Notes under the pieces: model-generated
The model's database searches: none
Seen by the model: the letters and a program-made list of their open reading frames with translations, nothing else
Told to the model about the DNA's origin: nothing
In this document: positions 44,124-62,709 of the stretch, piece by piece
Layout: the number at the start of each line of letters is the position of its first letter
How positions within the stretch are numbered: the stretch's first letter is position 1
DNA from: Piromyces finnis
Taxonomy: Eukaryota; Neocallimastigomycota; Neocallimastigomycetes; Neocallimastigales; Neocallimastigaceae
Length of the DNA: 64,000 nucleotides
Assembly: GCA_002104945.1 (NCBI GenBank)
Contig: MCFH01000024.1
Coordinates: 62,001 to 126,000, forward strand
Reading direction: 5' to 3'
Position numbers and translations under genes: made by a program

Positions 44124-44568
44124 ACTTGAATACTTAAAAGTTGTTATTATAAAGTTTCAAATTATTAACATTTCATACATTCCTATATATATCTATTCTA
44201 TACAACTCTTATTTATATATATTTATACTTTGGTTTTTTTTTTTTTTATTTTTTAAAAAAGTTGTAACAAATAAAATATACAATTATAATAATTAAATGA
44301 TAAAAAAAAATTATCTAATAATAAACATCCTTACTCCATCATACATAATAATATTTAGATTATAAATTATAGGTAAAGGAAAAAGAATCATATTAAATTA
44401 AAACTAGAAAAAAAAAAAAAAAATTGAACAATTTAAAATAATAATGATAATTAATAAATAGTTTTAATTCTAATAATGTTTTTTTTAATTGAAATATATA
44501 TGTTTTAATGGTGAGAGAGTGATAAAAATAAATGACACTACGAAAAATAGAAAAGATTTATTATAAAA

Positions 44569-44602
<34 letters not shown>

Positions 44603-44956
44603 CCCTTGACTCAATGAATTTCTAATCAATAAACATATTTTTTAAATATTAAGTTTTAAAATATTATGGAATGGTGAAATAGAATAGTGGAATGGACTTT
44701 ATAAAAGTTTAAATCTATCATTGAATATTTGTTGTTTTATAGTATTATACTAATTAAATAGGGTGTTTAACAACAACATAGTATCTAATAAAAATATATA
44801 TATATATATATTTAAAATAATTATATATTCTACCTTTATATAAATAGGGTTGGATCGTTGATGTAACTATTTAGTGTAAAAGGTATTTTTCATTTATTAT
44901 CATATTTAGTGATTGACTATCCTCTATAAAAAAATTTAAAATACAAAAATGAAAAT

Positions 44957-45001
<45 letters not shown>

Positions 45002-45012
45002 ACTAAAAATCT

Positions 45013-45209
45013 ATTATTATTATTATTATTATCACCATCACTATTATCATCATCATTCTTTTATTATTATTATTATTATCACCATCACTATTATCAATAT
45101 CATTCTTTTATTATTATTATCACCATCACTATTATCATCATCATTCTTTTATTATTATTATCACTATCACTATTATCATCATCATTCTTTTATTATTATT
45201 ATTATTACT
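45013..45209 (+). repeat. Minisatellite, four variable units
   Basis: Each unit is a variable (ATT)n block followed by ATCACCATCACTATTATCAT and CATCATTCTTTT; unit length about 41-50 bp. Preceded by a T-run of about 37. Confidence 0.9.
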
Positions 45210-45555
45210 TTTTTTTTTTTTTTGAAATGTTATTGTTTAGAAGCGTGTGTTTATTATTTTATTAAAATACTAAATGAAAAAATAGTGCTTTTTTTTTTAA
45301 TATTAGGTTTTCTTTTTCTTGTGAGTGATTCATCCAAAGATGTTACAATTCTACCTATCGTTTTTATTTATTATTCTAAGAAATACATTAAAACTAAATA
45401 TTTATACATAGTACTTTGAATATAGTAGATCCATCGTTAATATTTCTAGTATTTAATATAAAAAATATTCTTTAATCATTACCATTACAACTTTTTAAAA
45501 AATGATTTTTTTTTTTTTAATTTGTATAAATGCTCTATTCATTAACATATTATTC

Positions 45556-45720
45556 CTGTCATAATTGTAATTCAATCATTGATATAATACCTTTTTTTCT
45601 TTTTCTTCTTCTTTGACTTTAATAGTATAACACCAATGATGACAATTAAATTAATGACTACAACTAAAATATATATATATGCATTATAATAAAATCTAAT
45701 TTTTTTGATATTTAAGCTAC
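45556..45720 (-). other. Possible orphan 3' exon (membrane anchor with Lys tail)
   Basis: On the minus strand, after a CATAG acceptor near 45,720, a frame encodes SLNIKKIRFYYNAY, a hydrophobic stretch (ILVVVINLIVIIGVILL) and KSKKKKKKRYYIND, then a stop at about 45,566. This looks like a type I membrane anchor with a basic tail, as in the gene at 2.6-3.3 kb. No upstream exon was found, and AT-rich DNA often encodes such strings by chance. Confidence 0.25.
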
Positions 45721-47044
45721 TATGAATATTATAATATATTAATTACAATTCCCTTTTATTATTTAATCAATATGAATACTTTTTATTGGATATTTTAAAA
45801 GTTTTATTTAATATTCATTTTCTAAAGAATATCTTTTTCATTAAAAGTTTAAAAACATAATATTAATCAACATCAGTTTATAAAAATAAATAAATAAAAA
45901 CTTTAAAAACCAAAAAAACAAACCAATATTTTATTGCTACAACAACTACTATTTTCATAGTTTTAATTAAAAATTAATTTGATATTTATAATCCTTTTGG
46001 CCGTTTTATTTTTTTTTAAATGGCCATTTATAAACCTTTTATTATTATTATTTTTGTCTTTAACAATTATACTGAATAATGTTAGAGTTAAATAATACAC
46101 TTTTTAACTATTTATTTTAAAAGTAGTTCCTCTATAAATTCCAAAAATTTTAATATTTAAGAATTAAGTTATTCTTCAGTTCTTCCATAGCTATATAAAA
46201 GTTGATGGTATCAATTTTTTTTTTTTATTTCATTTTTTTTTTAAAAAAAAAAAGTTTATTTTAAACCATGAACCTTTATTTTTTTATTACTTAAATTATT
46301 ATTATTTTTAGAATCTTTTTTTTTTTTTTTTAACTATTAAAAGTTTATTATGTATTTCAAATGATCATTTATTTATATAATTTTAAAATGTTTATCATCT
46401 ACCGTTACTTTAAAAAAAAAAGATTCATTAATCCTATTATTATGTATAATGAAATAGTATATTCATTATAATTTATTAATCAGTGATACATGATGTTGTT
46501 AATTCTATTATTATTATTCATTATTTAATTATATTTTGGATATAATGAATAATGAATAGGTTTAAATAATAATTATTAATGAATGGAAATGAATTTTTAT
46601 GTAAAAAAAAAAAAAAAAATACTATATATATATATATCCTATTTAACTTTTTTGAAAATAACATTCAATTGAACAAAACAACAAAAATAATAAAAAACTT
46701 TTTTTTTTTAATTAAATTTATTATTTTTAAATTCTTTTTTTTTTTTTTTTACCAACTTTATCCTATCATTAAAAATTTTTTCTTCTTTAAAATCTTGCCC
46801 AACTCTTTTTTTTTTATACTATTTTTTACCAGAATTCTTGCCATACTTTTTTTTATTCATTAGGTTAATATTTTTCCAAATAAAGCATCTTGATGAAATT
46901 ATTCCTTTATAGGAAATTTAATTTACCATGTGCTTCTGATGTATTGCCAAACTTTTATTAAAATTAATAAAGAAAATCTTTTTTTTTTTTTTTTAAAAAA
47001 ATACTTTTTTTTAATAAAAAAACTTTTTCTTTTAAATAAAAAGA

Positions 47045-47075
<31 letters not shown>

Positions 47076-48468
47076 GGAAAAGAAATCAAGAACAACAATA
47101 CCACCAACAAACAAACCAGTTTAGTTTTTCTTTTTTATGGTTTATCATTTTATCATTTTATCAAAATAAAAACACTTTAAGTATTTAAACGCATTAAAGT
47201 TTCTTAAATGCTATTGGCTAAAATATTTAAAAGATTTTATTGAAAAATCATTATTGAATTGAAAAATTATTTTATTCAGTCTATTTATTATAATTTAAAG
47301 TCTTAATGACTATTAGGATTTATAACATCATCAAAGGTTCATTATTTTTATTGTATATAGTGTATATATAAAAAGGGTAAAAGCATAATAAAAAATAGTC
47401 AATACCATAAATACCATCCATTAATAACAGAACAGTTTTTTTACTGCCTTGCCAATCTTTTATTTAATTCGTCTATTCATTGTACATTAAATTTAATGTA
47501 CATTTATTCATTTGAAAAATGTCAATTTTCCCATTTAAAGAAGTTCATTATTCATTTATCCAAGGATAATGAGGTACAGCGTTACTTTTTCATATAGACA
47601 AGAATAATTGTAAAAAAAGATTAAAAGAAATAGCCAAAACTATTTATTATAATGTTATCATATATCATATTGTTTAATGATGGTATTTTATAATGTTCAT
47701 TATTGTCTTTTTATTCAAAAGTCTCTTTTTTATTTATCCCATCCTTACCCAACTTTTTTTTTTTTTATCCTATATTTCGTGCTTACACAATACTAATCAA
47801 AAAATAATCAATTGTTCATCATTAAATCGCCGTTTTTTTTTTAATTTAATTTAATTTATCTAATGGATACATTAATTATATCTATTTTATATATATTAAA
47901 AATATATTAATTTATGATAAATTTAAATTATTATTATGCAAATAAACAAATTGATGTACCTTTTTGCTGTTGTTGTAATATCATGATGATTATCAATTTA
48001 ACCATGCATACTAATAGTAGTAATGAAAGGTATCTATACAATAATTTATTAATGAGTTTTTAAAATAATTGATCAAGTTTTTTTATTTCTTGAAAACTAT
48101 TATGGTAGACATTTTTTTCATGAAATTAAATGAACAAAAAAAAAAAAGTGGTCTCCTTTTTTTAATATTTTATAATATTATGTTTTAACCATTTGTTTTA
48201 TGTCAATGTAAATTAATTAAAAATTTTGTATACAATTTAAATTAAATACATTTTTATGTTACATTTTTTAAAGAGAATTCATGGAAATAAAATTGGAAAA
48301 TTTTAAAGATGAAAATAAAAACCTTAATTCTATTTAAAAAGAAAATCACCGCAATTAAAGTTTTTTTTTTTTAATTTAAACTGAAACCAGTGAAATGCCA
48401 GAAAAATGATTAATGATACCTTAAATTAATGAATAATAGGAAGGAATTAAATAAATCAATAAATCAAT

Positions 48469-48487
48469 CAATCAATAAATAAATGGA

Positions 48488-48549
<62 letters not shown>
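48469..48549 (+). repeat. (AAAT)n tetranucleotide array
   Basis: About 20 AAAT units with two interruptions. Confidence 0.9.
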
Positions 48550-48551
<2 letters not shown>

Positions 48552-50403
48552 AAAAAGGAATTAAATAAATAAATTACCAACTGGCCAATGTTAAAAAGCG
48601 TTTTTAGTAGGATGCTCATTTTTTCAAAAATAAAGCCAGTTTTTACAAAGTTTTACTCTAATTTTTTATATTTTGTAAAATTTATTCTTTCTCACCTTTG
48701 AAAAACGAACTAATTAAAATTTTTAATGCTGCCCAAATCCCTTTTTTTTTTTTTTTTTTTTTTCTTTTGGATAAAACAAAAAATTGCCAAAGAAAGGATA
48801 CTTTTTATATTTTAATGTTTTTTTTCCTTTCTGAGATAATTAAAAAAAAAAAAGGAAATAACATGATCAACATTTTTTTTTAGGATTATTCTCATAAAGA
48901 ATGACTCTTTTTCCTATCCCTTCATCCTTATTCATTTTAATTATTATTTCAAAATGTCATTACATTTTCTTATTTTTTTTTTTCAAGAAAGAATTGCTTT
49001 TATTTTATCGCTTTCTCACTTTTTCTTTTCACTTTTCTTAGCATTGATCCCTTTTTTTTTTATGAAACATGGCTCTTTATTAATGTACATGATTTAATTA
49101 ATATCCGTACATTAATTTTAAAAATGTAATTAAAAACACATTTTTATTAACTTTTTTTAGTTTATTAATTATTATATTATATTATATTTTATTATATATG
49201 AGATGAAATAGGTGATATATTTCATTTTATTATTATAATATATAAATCTATATATAGAAAATACAATTGTTTTTAAAAGTTTTTATATAGAAATAAAACA
49301 AATCAAATTATTTATTATTAATTGTAATATAGAGTTTATTTTATATATTAAAATTTAATATATATTTTTTTATTTAATTATCTCAAATCATTTTTTAAAG
49401 TTGTAGATGATATTTCCTTATTAAGAAATGTTTTAAATATTATATTATATTCTAATATATTAGAAATGATATTATATATTACAATATATGATTTAATTAA
49501 TTAGGAATATTATTAATATCATTTAATTAATACTAAAAAATATATTAACTATTTTAATTTAATATATTTTAATATATTATTCTCTTAAAGTTATTAAAAT
49601 TAAAACATTTTTTAATATAATAATATAGGATAATATATATTTTTGAATTTATTATTAATAAATAGACAAAAACTTTAATTAATATATTTTTTGTATTATA
49701 AAAGAAAGTTTTTGGAATTTTTTTTTTTTAATTTTAAACTTTTAATTTTTTTTTGATATTTTTTATTATGTATCATCATAAAAATATTATTTTTTTAATA
49801 TAAAAAAAAATTTATATTTTAGTAGATGAAATAAGTATTTTTCTTTTTTTTTTTTTTTTTTAAAAATTTTTATTATTTTTTAATCTATTTGAAAAGTCTT
49901 TTTTTTTAAAAAAAAATAGAAACTTTGAAACTTTATCGACGATAATGAAATAAATAAAAAAGCATAGTGCTACAAATAAAGGAAAAAAATAAAGCGATAA
50001 AAAGAATTAAACAATTATAATTTTATATTGTACCATAAAATATCCTATAAAATTATAATTAGATATTCTTTTTTTTACAATAATTTAAATTAAAATTAAA
50101 ATCACACTTTATTAAAACATAGATAGATTAAACTTTGAATACACATGTATTTTTATGATATTATGAAATTCATATCAATAATAATTAATTTTTAAAATAT
50201 AAACCTATATCATTTCATATATACTAGAAAAAGAAAAGTAAAATCTAGTAGCAGGAAAAAAAAGTAATATTAAATTCTTATCGTTATGCGATAAAACCTT
50301 GTAAAATACACACAAAATATCAATTATTTAAAAAAAATCAATATTACTAAATTTTGAAAGGAATCTTTTTTTTTTTATTAATTTAAAATAATATAAAATA
50401 AAA

Positions 50404-51536
50404 ATGGACCAAGTTAGTCAGTATGAAGACCTTTCTCTTTCATCAATAGGTCAAAGCAAAAATTTTTATCCATTAAAATTATTGGAATTAGTAGTTATAT
50501 TTGGTTTTATATTTTCAGTCATATGTAAAGTAACAAACCATAATAGTATACTTCATGAAAGTGCTATTATAAATAAAATTTATTCTTTTATACTAAGTAA
50601 AATGGTAATGTATTGTTACGCCTTTTTTTTTTTTTTCATTATAAAAAATTAAATGTTAAAAAAAGTATATTAACATTAAAGTCATTATAAAACTAATTTT
50701 TTTTAACATAAAAAAATGTATATTTATACACTATACAACTATTTACTTTTAATTATTATTAATAACAATAGAGTGGTGAAGAAAAGGGTTTAATTAGTTA
50801 TGCTGATGAAATCTCTTTATATGGTTTAAGATCCAATCAAGTCGATATTGTCATTAATAATGATATGGAAAAATTACCAATTAATCATATTTCAAACATT
50901 TCTCCAACAAATAATATTCCAATATCAACACCAAATTTAAAATTGGATGAAAATGGAAATATTATACCAGATGATTCTTTTTTAAAATCAAATCCATTTT
51001 TAATTCCAAGTAACTCCGTAAAGAAAACAGTAGAAAAAGAAAACCCAAACCAATACCCAACAATTATTGTTACCCTTCCTAATGATGCTATACTTCCATA
51101 TTCACCAAAAATTCCAATGGATATTTATTACAGAGAAGGATGGGTAGATTATTCTAATCCAAATTTAAATGACAATTATTATAATTCAAAATCTGCTCGA
51201 AAAACTAAAACCTACGATTATAATTATTTAGCACCACTTATACCAAAAAATCATTTTTCATTAAAGCTTCAACAATCTTTTATTCTTAAAAGTAAGGCCC
51301 AATCCTCATCAGAAATAACGTCAAAAGATCAATCTTTAAAAGTTATACCAGATGCCACTATTACCATAACAAATGAATTAAATACGATACAAGAACAATC
51401 AGTATCAACACCTCCAGTGGTTGGAAGTTATTATGTTAATGAAGATGTTAATGAATATTCAGAAGAATATGAATTAGTCAATCATGCTTTTTGGTGGCAA
51501 AGCGACACTAATCAACAGACGACAATCACGGTTTAA
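50404..51536 (+). CDS. Single-pass membrane protein of unknown function
   Basis: Two exons, 50404-50604 and 50772-51536, joined at ATG|GTAATG...AATAG|AGT in phase 0; 321 aa. The intron contains stops and a long T-run, so the join is needed for SGEEKGLISYADEISLYGL to link to the ATG exon. Residues 1-25 are polar, about 26-43 are hydrophobic (LLELVVIFGFIFSVICKV), and the rest is a long hydrophilic region rich in Asn, Ser and Pro without a recognised domain. The layout suits a type II or signal-anchor protein, with little to tell which side the C-terminus faces. No family is recognised. It is convergent with the kinase gene, whose stop is 1.3 kb downstream. Confidence 0.7.
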
Positions 51537-52875
51537 ATCAATATTTTACCTATATATATTCATTTCATTTATCCATCAATAATTTTATTTTTAATTCCAT
51601 TTATTTATCCTACTACATGAATACATTTCGCTATTATCAAATCATTCACCATTTTTACTATACTCTTTATGTTTCTTCAATTTTCTATAAATTAAAAAAA
51701 AGAAAAACTAACGAATCATGATTAGAAATCATGATAGGACATAATACTTTATTATACATAAGCTCATTCCATTAAAGTTGAAACTAATATAAATATTATT
51801 ATTATAATATAAATATGTAATATTTAATATTATTTAATTTTTATTTTAAACAGAAAATACGCCAAAAAAAAAAAAAAAAAAAAAACAATATCCTATTTAA
51901 ATTATTATTTTTTTTTTAAAAATTTTAATATGTAAACTAGTTTAATTTATATTAATAATAATAATAATTAAACAATATATACACTAGTTTGTAGAGAATA
52001 TATTGTTTAAATAGAAATGAATAATAGACCAAAAAAAAAAAAAAAGGACAAAAGAAAATGAAAATAACAGTCATTCTTATTTATAAATTAATCTATTATA
52101 TATAACTTATAGAAAATGGAAAAAACAATAATATATAAACATAAAAAAAAAAAAAAACATTGTATATATATGTATTTTGATTAATATATATAAAAAATAA
52201 AAAATAAAAAAAAAAAAATAAATTATTAAATGTATCTATAAAACAATTATTCTGGTAATAATTTAAAATAAAATAAAAAAAAAAAAAAAAAAAACTATAG
52301 ATTTTTTACCAATGACAATGGAGTGTATGTATGTATTATTATTACTTTTTTTTTTTTAAAAAAAAAAAATGGATTCTTTTTATCTATCTTTAGATTTTTT
52401 TTTTTTTTTCTATTCCATAAAAAAAAAAAATATAGATTTCAACTCTTTCGTTATAGATGATGATGATCATCTATTTTTTTGTTGTAATTCATAGGGATAA
52501 AAATACCTCTGTGTAAATAGATTAATTTTTTTTTTTTTTTTTTTTTAAATTTTATTATTATTATAATATACATAGTATATTATATATCGATATAAAAGAA
52601 AGGCTAATCACCTATTTAAAATAAAAATAAAAATAAAAATAAAAATCAACTAGTTCACGAATCATAATAAAAAAAAAAAAAAAATTAAAACATTTTATAA
52701 AGAAATAAATAATTACATAGAACAAACTTTACATTTAATCATTAATTAAAATAAAATATATTTATTAATTATAAAAAAAAAAAAGGATTAAAAATTTTTA
52801 AAATTAATCATTTACAAAAAAATAAAAAAAAAAATTTTTTTTTTAAAAAAGATACGTATGTATGGTGGTGTGGGT
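51537..52875. other. Intergenic between convergent genes
   Basis: 3' flanks of the membrane-protein gene and the kinase gene. Full of A/T runs, AATAAA-like strings and an AAAAT repeat at about 52,618-52,646. No gene seen. Confidence 0.6.
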
Positions 52876-57425
<4,550 letters not shown>

Positions 57426-59971
57426 TTCTTTTTCTTTTTTTTTTTTTTTTATATTATTGAAATTTTAAAACTATATTGACTTTTTTTTTTTTGTATGACC
57501 AAATGTATATTTTTACAATGTCTTTTTTATTTATTTATTTTTTATTATATAAAATCTATTAAATATATATAAGTATAGAATAATAAAATAATGTGGTTAG
57601 TTTCTTTTTTTCTTTCTTTCTTTCTTTTTATTATTCCTAATACAATAACAGTAATAATATTCTAATAAATGAATATATTTTTTTATCTTTCTTTGTGGTT
57701 AGCCTCATTCATTTCATAAATAAAAAAGGAATGTTTTCATTATCCGTACTATTTTTTTTTATTTTTTAATATTATAATGCTCTTTGTTTACTCAATTCAA
57801 TTGTAATTATTATTGTTATTTTTTTTTCTAAAAAAGAATTTAGCTTCTTTTTTTTTAAAAAAAAAAGAAAAAAATTCAATTTTTTTTTCAAGTTTAACCT
57901 CCCATTTATTTTTATAATAATTTAACATTTTATTTATTTAAAACTTTTTTTATTTATTTAAAATAAATATTACTTTTTTTTTTTCTTATTGATATTTAAG
58001 AAAAGATAAAATTTTTTAAGCCATAAAAACTCCCAAAATTGCGATGATTTTTTCTTGTTTAAAACTTGATTTTTTTTTTTTTGTTTCTTTTTTTGAAATA
58101 AAAAAAAGGGAAAGAAAGAAAAGAAAAAAAAATCAAGTTTTACAACTAAAATTTATTTTTTATGGTAGTCAAAATTTTTGGTAGGAAATTTAAACTTTTT
58201 AATTATTTTTTAATATATTAAAATTTAATAAAAATTAAAATTTAATAATTTTTAATCAAATCAAAAAATTTAATTAAAAAATGGATTAAAAAAAAAGGAA
58301 AAGAGACCAATGCTTAAAATAATAAAAGGTGTAATGAAATAATAATAAAATAATACTATTTCATACTAATAGTAATACCATTTCCTATTTCTTTTTTATT
58401 TTTAAATAATACCTTTTGAAAAATAAAAAAAAATCTTTACCTTTTTCAGTAGTTTACACCTCTTCACCTAAGAAATTTATTATGATTTTAAATTTTAATT
58501 TTTTAATGATAATTCCATTTATAATACAATTAAATCTAATATATAAATAGAATATATTATTAATTATAGTTTAACTCTATTACTATATATATAGTATTTA
58601 AAAATTTATCTATTGAGATTATATTTAAAATATATTTAAAATAGTTCTATTTATTGTATTATATTTTAATATATAGGAACTAATTTAAAGTTTTTTAACT
58701 TTATAAATTTTAATTTTGGATGCTAGAAACTTACAACATATATTAGAATGTATTACAATATACTGAAACATATATTATACATAATAGATTCAACATAATT
58801 TAATTAAATGAAAGGAATAAATGAAAAAATGAATAAATAAAAAAGGAATAATTTTATAAACAATAATTTATTAATAAATAGAAATTTATTATATAAAGCA
58901 ATATAATTGAGTGTAATGGAATATATTACCTTTATTCAATTTAAAAAGTGTGACATAAAATTATCATTTTTTTTTAAAAGATAATGTTTTGGTTTGTTGG
59001 TTTGTGTGGGTGGTTAATAATTTGAATGGTATAAAAAAAAAGTATTCATTTGATAAACAAAAATGCATGCCTTTGCATTGTTTTTAACCCACTAAAAAAC
59101 ATTAAAAACTAGGCTAAAAAAGATAATAATTATGAATGCATAAAAAAGTGAAGAATTTTTTTAATTTCACCTAAATTTTATGGTAGTACAAAAAAATGAA
59201 AATGATAAAAAATTTTGATAATCAAAAAAGTTTATAAAGATAAAGAAATTATTAAATTTAAAAATGACCATTTCTTTTACTAAAAAAAAAAAAAAGTTGC
59301 TTTGGAAAGTGGTGAAAAGTGAAAAAAAAGTTGCTTTGGAAAGTGGTGAAAAGTAAAAAAAAAGTTGCTTTGGAAAGTGGTGAAAAGTAAAAAAAAAGTT
59401 GCTTTGGAAAGTGGTGAAAAGTAAAAAAAAATTGTTTTAGAAAGTGGTGAAAAGTAAAAAAAATTGTTTTAGAAAGTGGTGAAAAGTAAAAGAAAAACTT
59501 TTTTTTTATTATTATAATTGAATACTTTATAATTGAGCCTGTTGATCAGGGAAGGAAAAAAAAATTCAACTTTTTATTATTAATATTGTAATATTTTTTT
59601 TAAAAGGTCGATATAAAAGGGAATATAAAAGTTCTTTTTTTTTTTTTTTAGTATTTTATTATTTAATTTTATACTATATAATTCATAATATTAAGCAATT
59701 ATGTTAATAATAGGAATTAGATATAATAATAATAAATTCTTTTTTTTTTTTTTTATTTAATAAATAAATAAATAATAATTTGTTATATTAATCATTTCTA
59801 TAAAAATATAACAATAATGATTTTTGAAAAAAAAAAATAGGATAAAAGGTCATTTCTTAATATTTCTTTTCTCTCTTTTTTTTTTGGAATTATATAAAAG
59901 ATTAGTATTAATGATTAATGGTTCTTTAATTTATTAAACTTATCATTATTACTATTTTCAAGTCATATACT
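57426..59971. other. Intergenic between kinase and NYN genes
   Basis: 2.5 kb upstream of the kinase and downstream of the NYN gene. Homopolymers and a 34-bp minisatellite at 59.3 kb; no gene supported. Confidence 0.6.
59280..59496 (+). repeat. 34-bp minisatellite, six copies
   Basis: Units of A-run plus GTTGCTTTGGAAAGTGGTGA and AAAGT, starting at 59296, 59330, 59364 and 59398. The last two copies share the variant TTGTTTTAGAAAGTGG. Copies are contiguous, with no unique spacers. Confidence 0.95.
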
Positions 59972-62709
59972 TTATTCACATAAAGCAATCCATGATTGTT
60001 CAGGTTTTGCTTCATTACCAATTTTTACAATACCATGCTTTTCAGCACTTTTTATATAATCTTTTTTATGAAAAAATAAAGTTAGTTATTTTCATTAAGT
60101 TCGTTATTATTTCATATTTAAATATAAATTCATAAAATATATATTTTTAAAAAGTATTTACCTTCAAATGACTTTAATCCAGATCTTTCAAATATAAATG
60201 GATTTTTACGTAAAAGTAATTGTTTAATATACTTTTGTTTTGGCATGGCATTACCTTCCATCTTAGCATGATCTAATACTTCTACTAATAAATCAAAATA
60301 TCCTTGAACCATTGGACTTAATACTGATAATCGACGATCTCTAACATATTCCCCTTCCCCTATATTATATATTCATTCGAATAATTATTTTATATAGATT
60401 AGAAAAAGTTTAAAATGATGATGATGATGATGATGATGATGATTATCCTTATTAGTATAATCATAATCTATAGTATTATATATTATTATATACCGGTACA
60501 ATAAGGGTTAATATTGATACTGTTGACTTGTAATTGCATAGATGGATCATAAGTTATATTATTTTTGAAAGATGAATTATCATTATCAATAGACTCAACA
60601 TCATATTTAAGTTGACTACCTATACCTACACGTTGAATATTTTGATTTGGATTTAAAGTATTAATCATATTAGAACTATAGGATTTTGAAAGTTTAGATA
60701 AATTTCCTTTTGATCCTTTGGGTTGAGGAGGTGGGAAGGATGGGTATTCACCAGGACTTACAACTGATTTTTCTAATGCTTTATTGGTAGCTTCGATAGC
60801 TGAAAGATTGGTTTTGATAGTAATATTGGAAAAGGAGGATGAATGTTTCATACTATCCATACCAATACTACTTTGATTATCTGATTGTAATTCTACTGTT
60901 TCATCCATATTCAATACATCATATTTCCATTCTTTTTTTTTTCAATGAAAATAAAAAATTATTATGTAAATATAAAATTAATATAATTTTTTTTTGTATG
61001 TGTTAAGTGTAGGTAGGTTTAATGAATTCAGAAAAAAAATATGTATATCAAATATATATTTTAATTGTATTATTGTATATAGGTAGGTTAATAAATAAGT
61101 TTCATTAGAGATATAAATTTTTAATATTATTAAAAAGTTGAATGATTATCGTACCTAAAATCATATTAGCTTGAGATTTTAAAATAATTGAGGCACCTTT
61201 ATTTGGTACAATAAGAACAATATTATATCTAATGATGTATGCATAAATATTGTATATATATATATATCCATTAATAAATATTTTTACTTGTATATGTCTA
61301 TAGTATTTCAAATATAACTACTTTCTATTTCTTAATGTGGATAAGGCATAAACAAAATCTCTGAATATATCAAAAAATTATAATTTATTATTTGTAAACT
61401 TCAATGGTTACTCTTTAAATATATATATATATATCTATCATAAAAATTTAAATAAAAAACCTATCTCCAGAAATTAATACAATAGTAGCTATTATAAATC
61501 ATAAAATTTTTTTTTTTTTTTAAAAAAAAATAATAATTATTTATATATTATGATATATTATTAAAATATCTTTCTATCATCATTTCGATTTTTATTTACC
61601 TGGTGGTGGAGTATCTAATGCAAAAGCTTTTTTTTTTTTTTGTTTAACATATCAATATTTTTTGATTTTTTTTAATAATATTTTATATTTTAAGAAAAAA
61701 AAAAAAAAACAACCATATTTTTAAATAAGTAATGAATATTTAAACTATTTTTAAAATTAATATAGGAATTTATTTATTTATTTATTTTTTTTACCCAACA
61801 TATCTACTAATATCATTTTATCAGCTTTTTACACATAGATATATGTATTTATTTTTCATTATAATATTGATGATATATGCACATATATTATATAGATAAT
61901 TTATTATTATATTTTAAATAGAAATTGTATTATTTGTATTCGTATTGTCATATTCATATTATTATATATACAAGTATATAATGGTAAAAGAAAAGGACAA
62001 TTTGGTAAGATATTATGATTAATATTTAAATTAAAATTTTTAAAATTTTTACCTGCATCCTTTCTACCATTATGTGGACAATCAATTAATGATACACCAC
62101 TTGATTGTAATTCACTTCTAAGACTTTTTTTAGACGTTGAATCGGTAATTTGTAAATATGCCTTTATATATATATACCATTTTTTTTTTTCATTATCAGC
62201 ACAAAAAAGTTATAGAACATTACAATTTTTAAATGAATAATAAATATAGTATGAAAATAAATATAGATATTTTTACAAAAAATAACAATAAAAAAAAAAC
62301 ATAACATGAACATTAGTTTAATTAATAATAATTATGAAATAAATTCAATATATATGAAAAGAAAAGTCAATATTATATTTTTTATAGATAATTACTTTGA
62401 GAGTGATCATACTTCCAAAACGATGAATAACTCTTCTTAAATTTTCAACCACATAATATCCAGGCATTCCTGAAGGTGGAGGCTTTAAATAGCATAATTA
62501 TTAAAAAAAAATTAATAGATTGGTATATATTAATATACAAATTGAATAAATGATATTTATCTAAAACTATCTATATAAAATCATACACAATTTTCAAAAT
62601 CCCAAAAAACAGCACATTTATCATTAGTATTATTTAATTCATCTTTATTTTCTCCAAAATTTGGATTTTCATCCATAGAATTATTATCAAAGGATGGTTC
62701 CATATCCAT
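59972..62709 (-). CDS. NYN-domain putative ribonuclease with LOTUS-like C-terminus
   Basis: Eleven exons: 62709-62587, 62482-62396, 62161-62053, 61824-61795, 61626-61600, 61488-61461, 61360-61322, 61228-61155, 60931-60494, 60359-60162 and 60060-59972; 1,242 nt, 413 aa, with every phase matching. Residues 32-165 form a NYN domain of the MARF1/limkain-b1 type: VFWDFENCPPPSGMPGY (34-50), VENLRRVIHRFG, GRKDAADKMILVDM, ISGDRDFVYALSTLRNR and VLIVPN. The acidic metal-binding residues D37, D108, D134 and D136 are present, so single-strand RNA cleavage is plausible. A Ser/Pro-rich linker follows. Residues about 330-413 (GYFDLLVEVLDHAK ... KNPFIFERSG ... FEDYIKSAEKHGIVKIG ... SWIALCE) resemble a LOTUS/OST-HTH RNA-binding module. 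MARF1 proteins combine these two folds to destroy target mRNAs. Four consecutive exons are only 27-39 nt, which hides the gene from simple frame searches. Confidence 0.85.
60415..60444 (+). repeat. (GAT)n array in NYN gene intron 9
   Basis: About nine GAT units inside the intron between exons 9 and 10. Confidence 0.85.

Larger units (their letters stand above)
42856..50403. other. Intergenic, gene-poor
   Basis: Apart from a LINE 3' relic at 43.0-43.2 kb, a minisatellite at 45.0 kb, a possible orphan exon at 45.6 kb and an AAAT array at 48.5 kb, I see no gene. Open frames here come from poly-T and ATT or CAT repeats. Confidence 0.5.

Noticed and set aside
59280-59496. CRISPR-like array
   Set aside because: Units are contiguous with A-run junctions, no unique spacers, and the DNA is eukaryotic.
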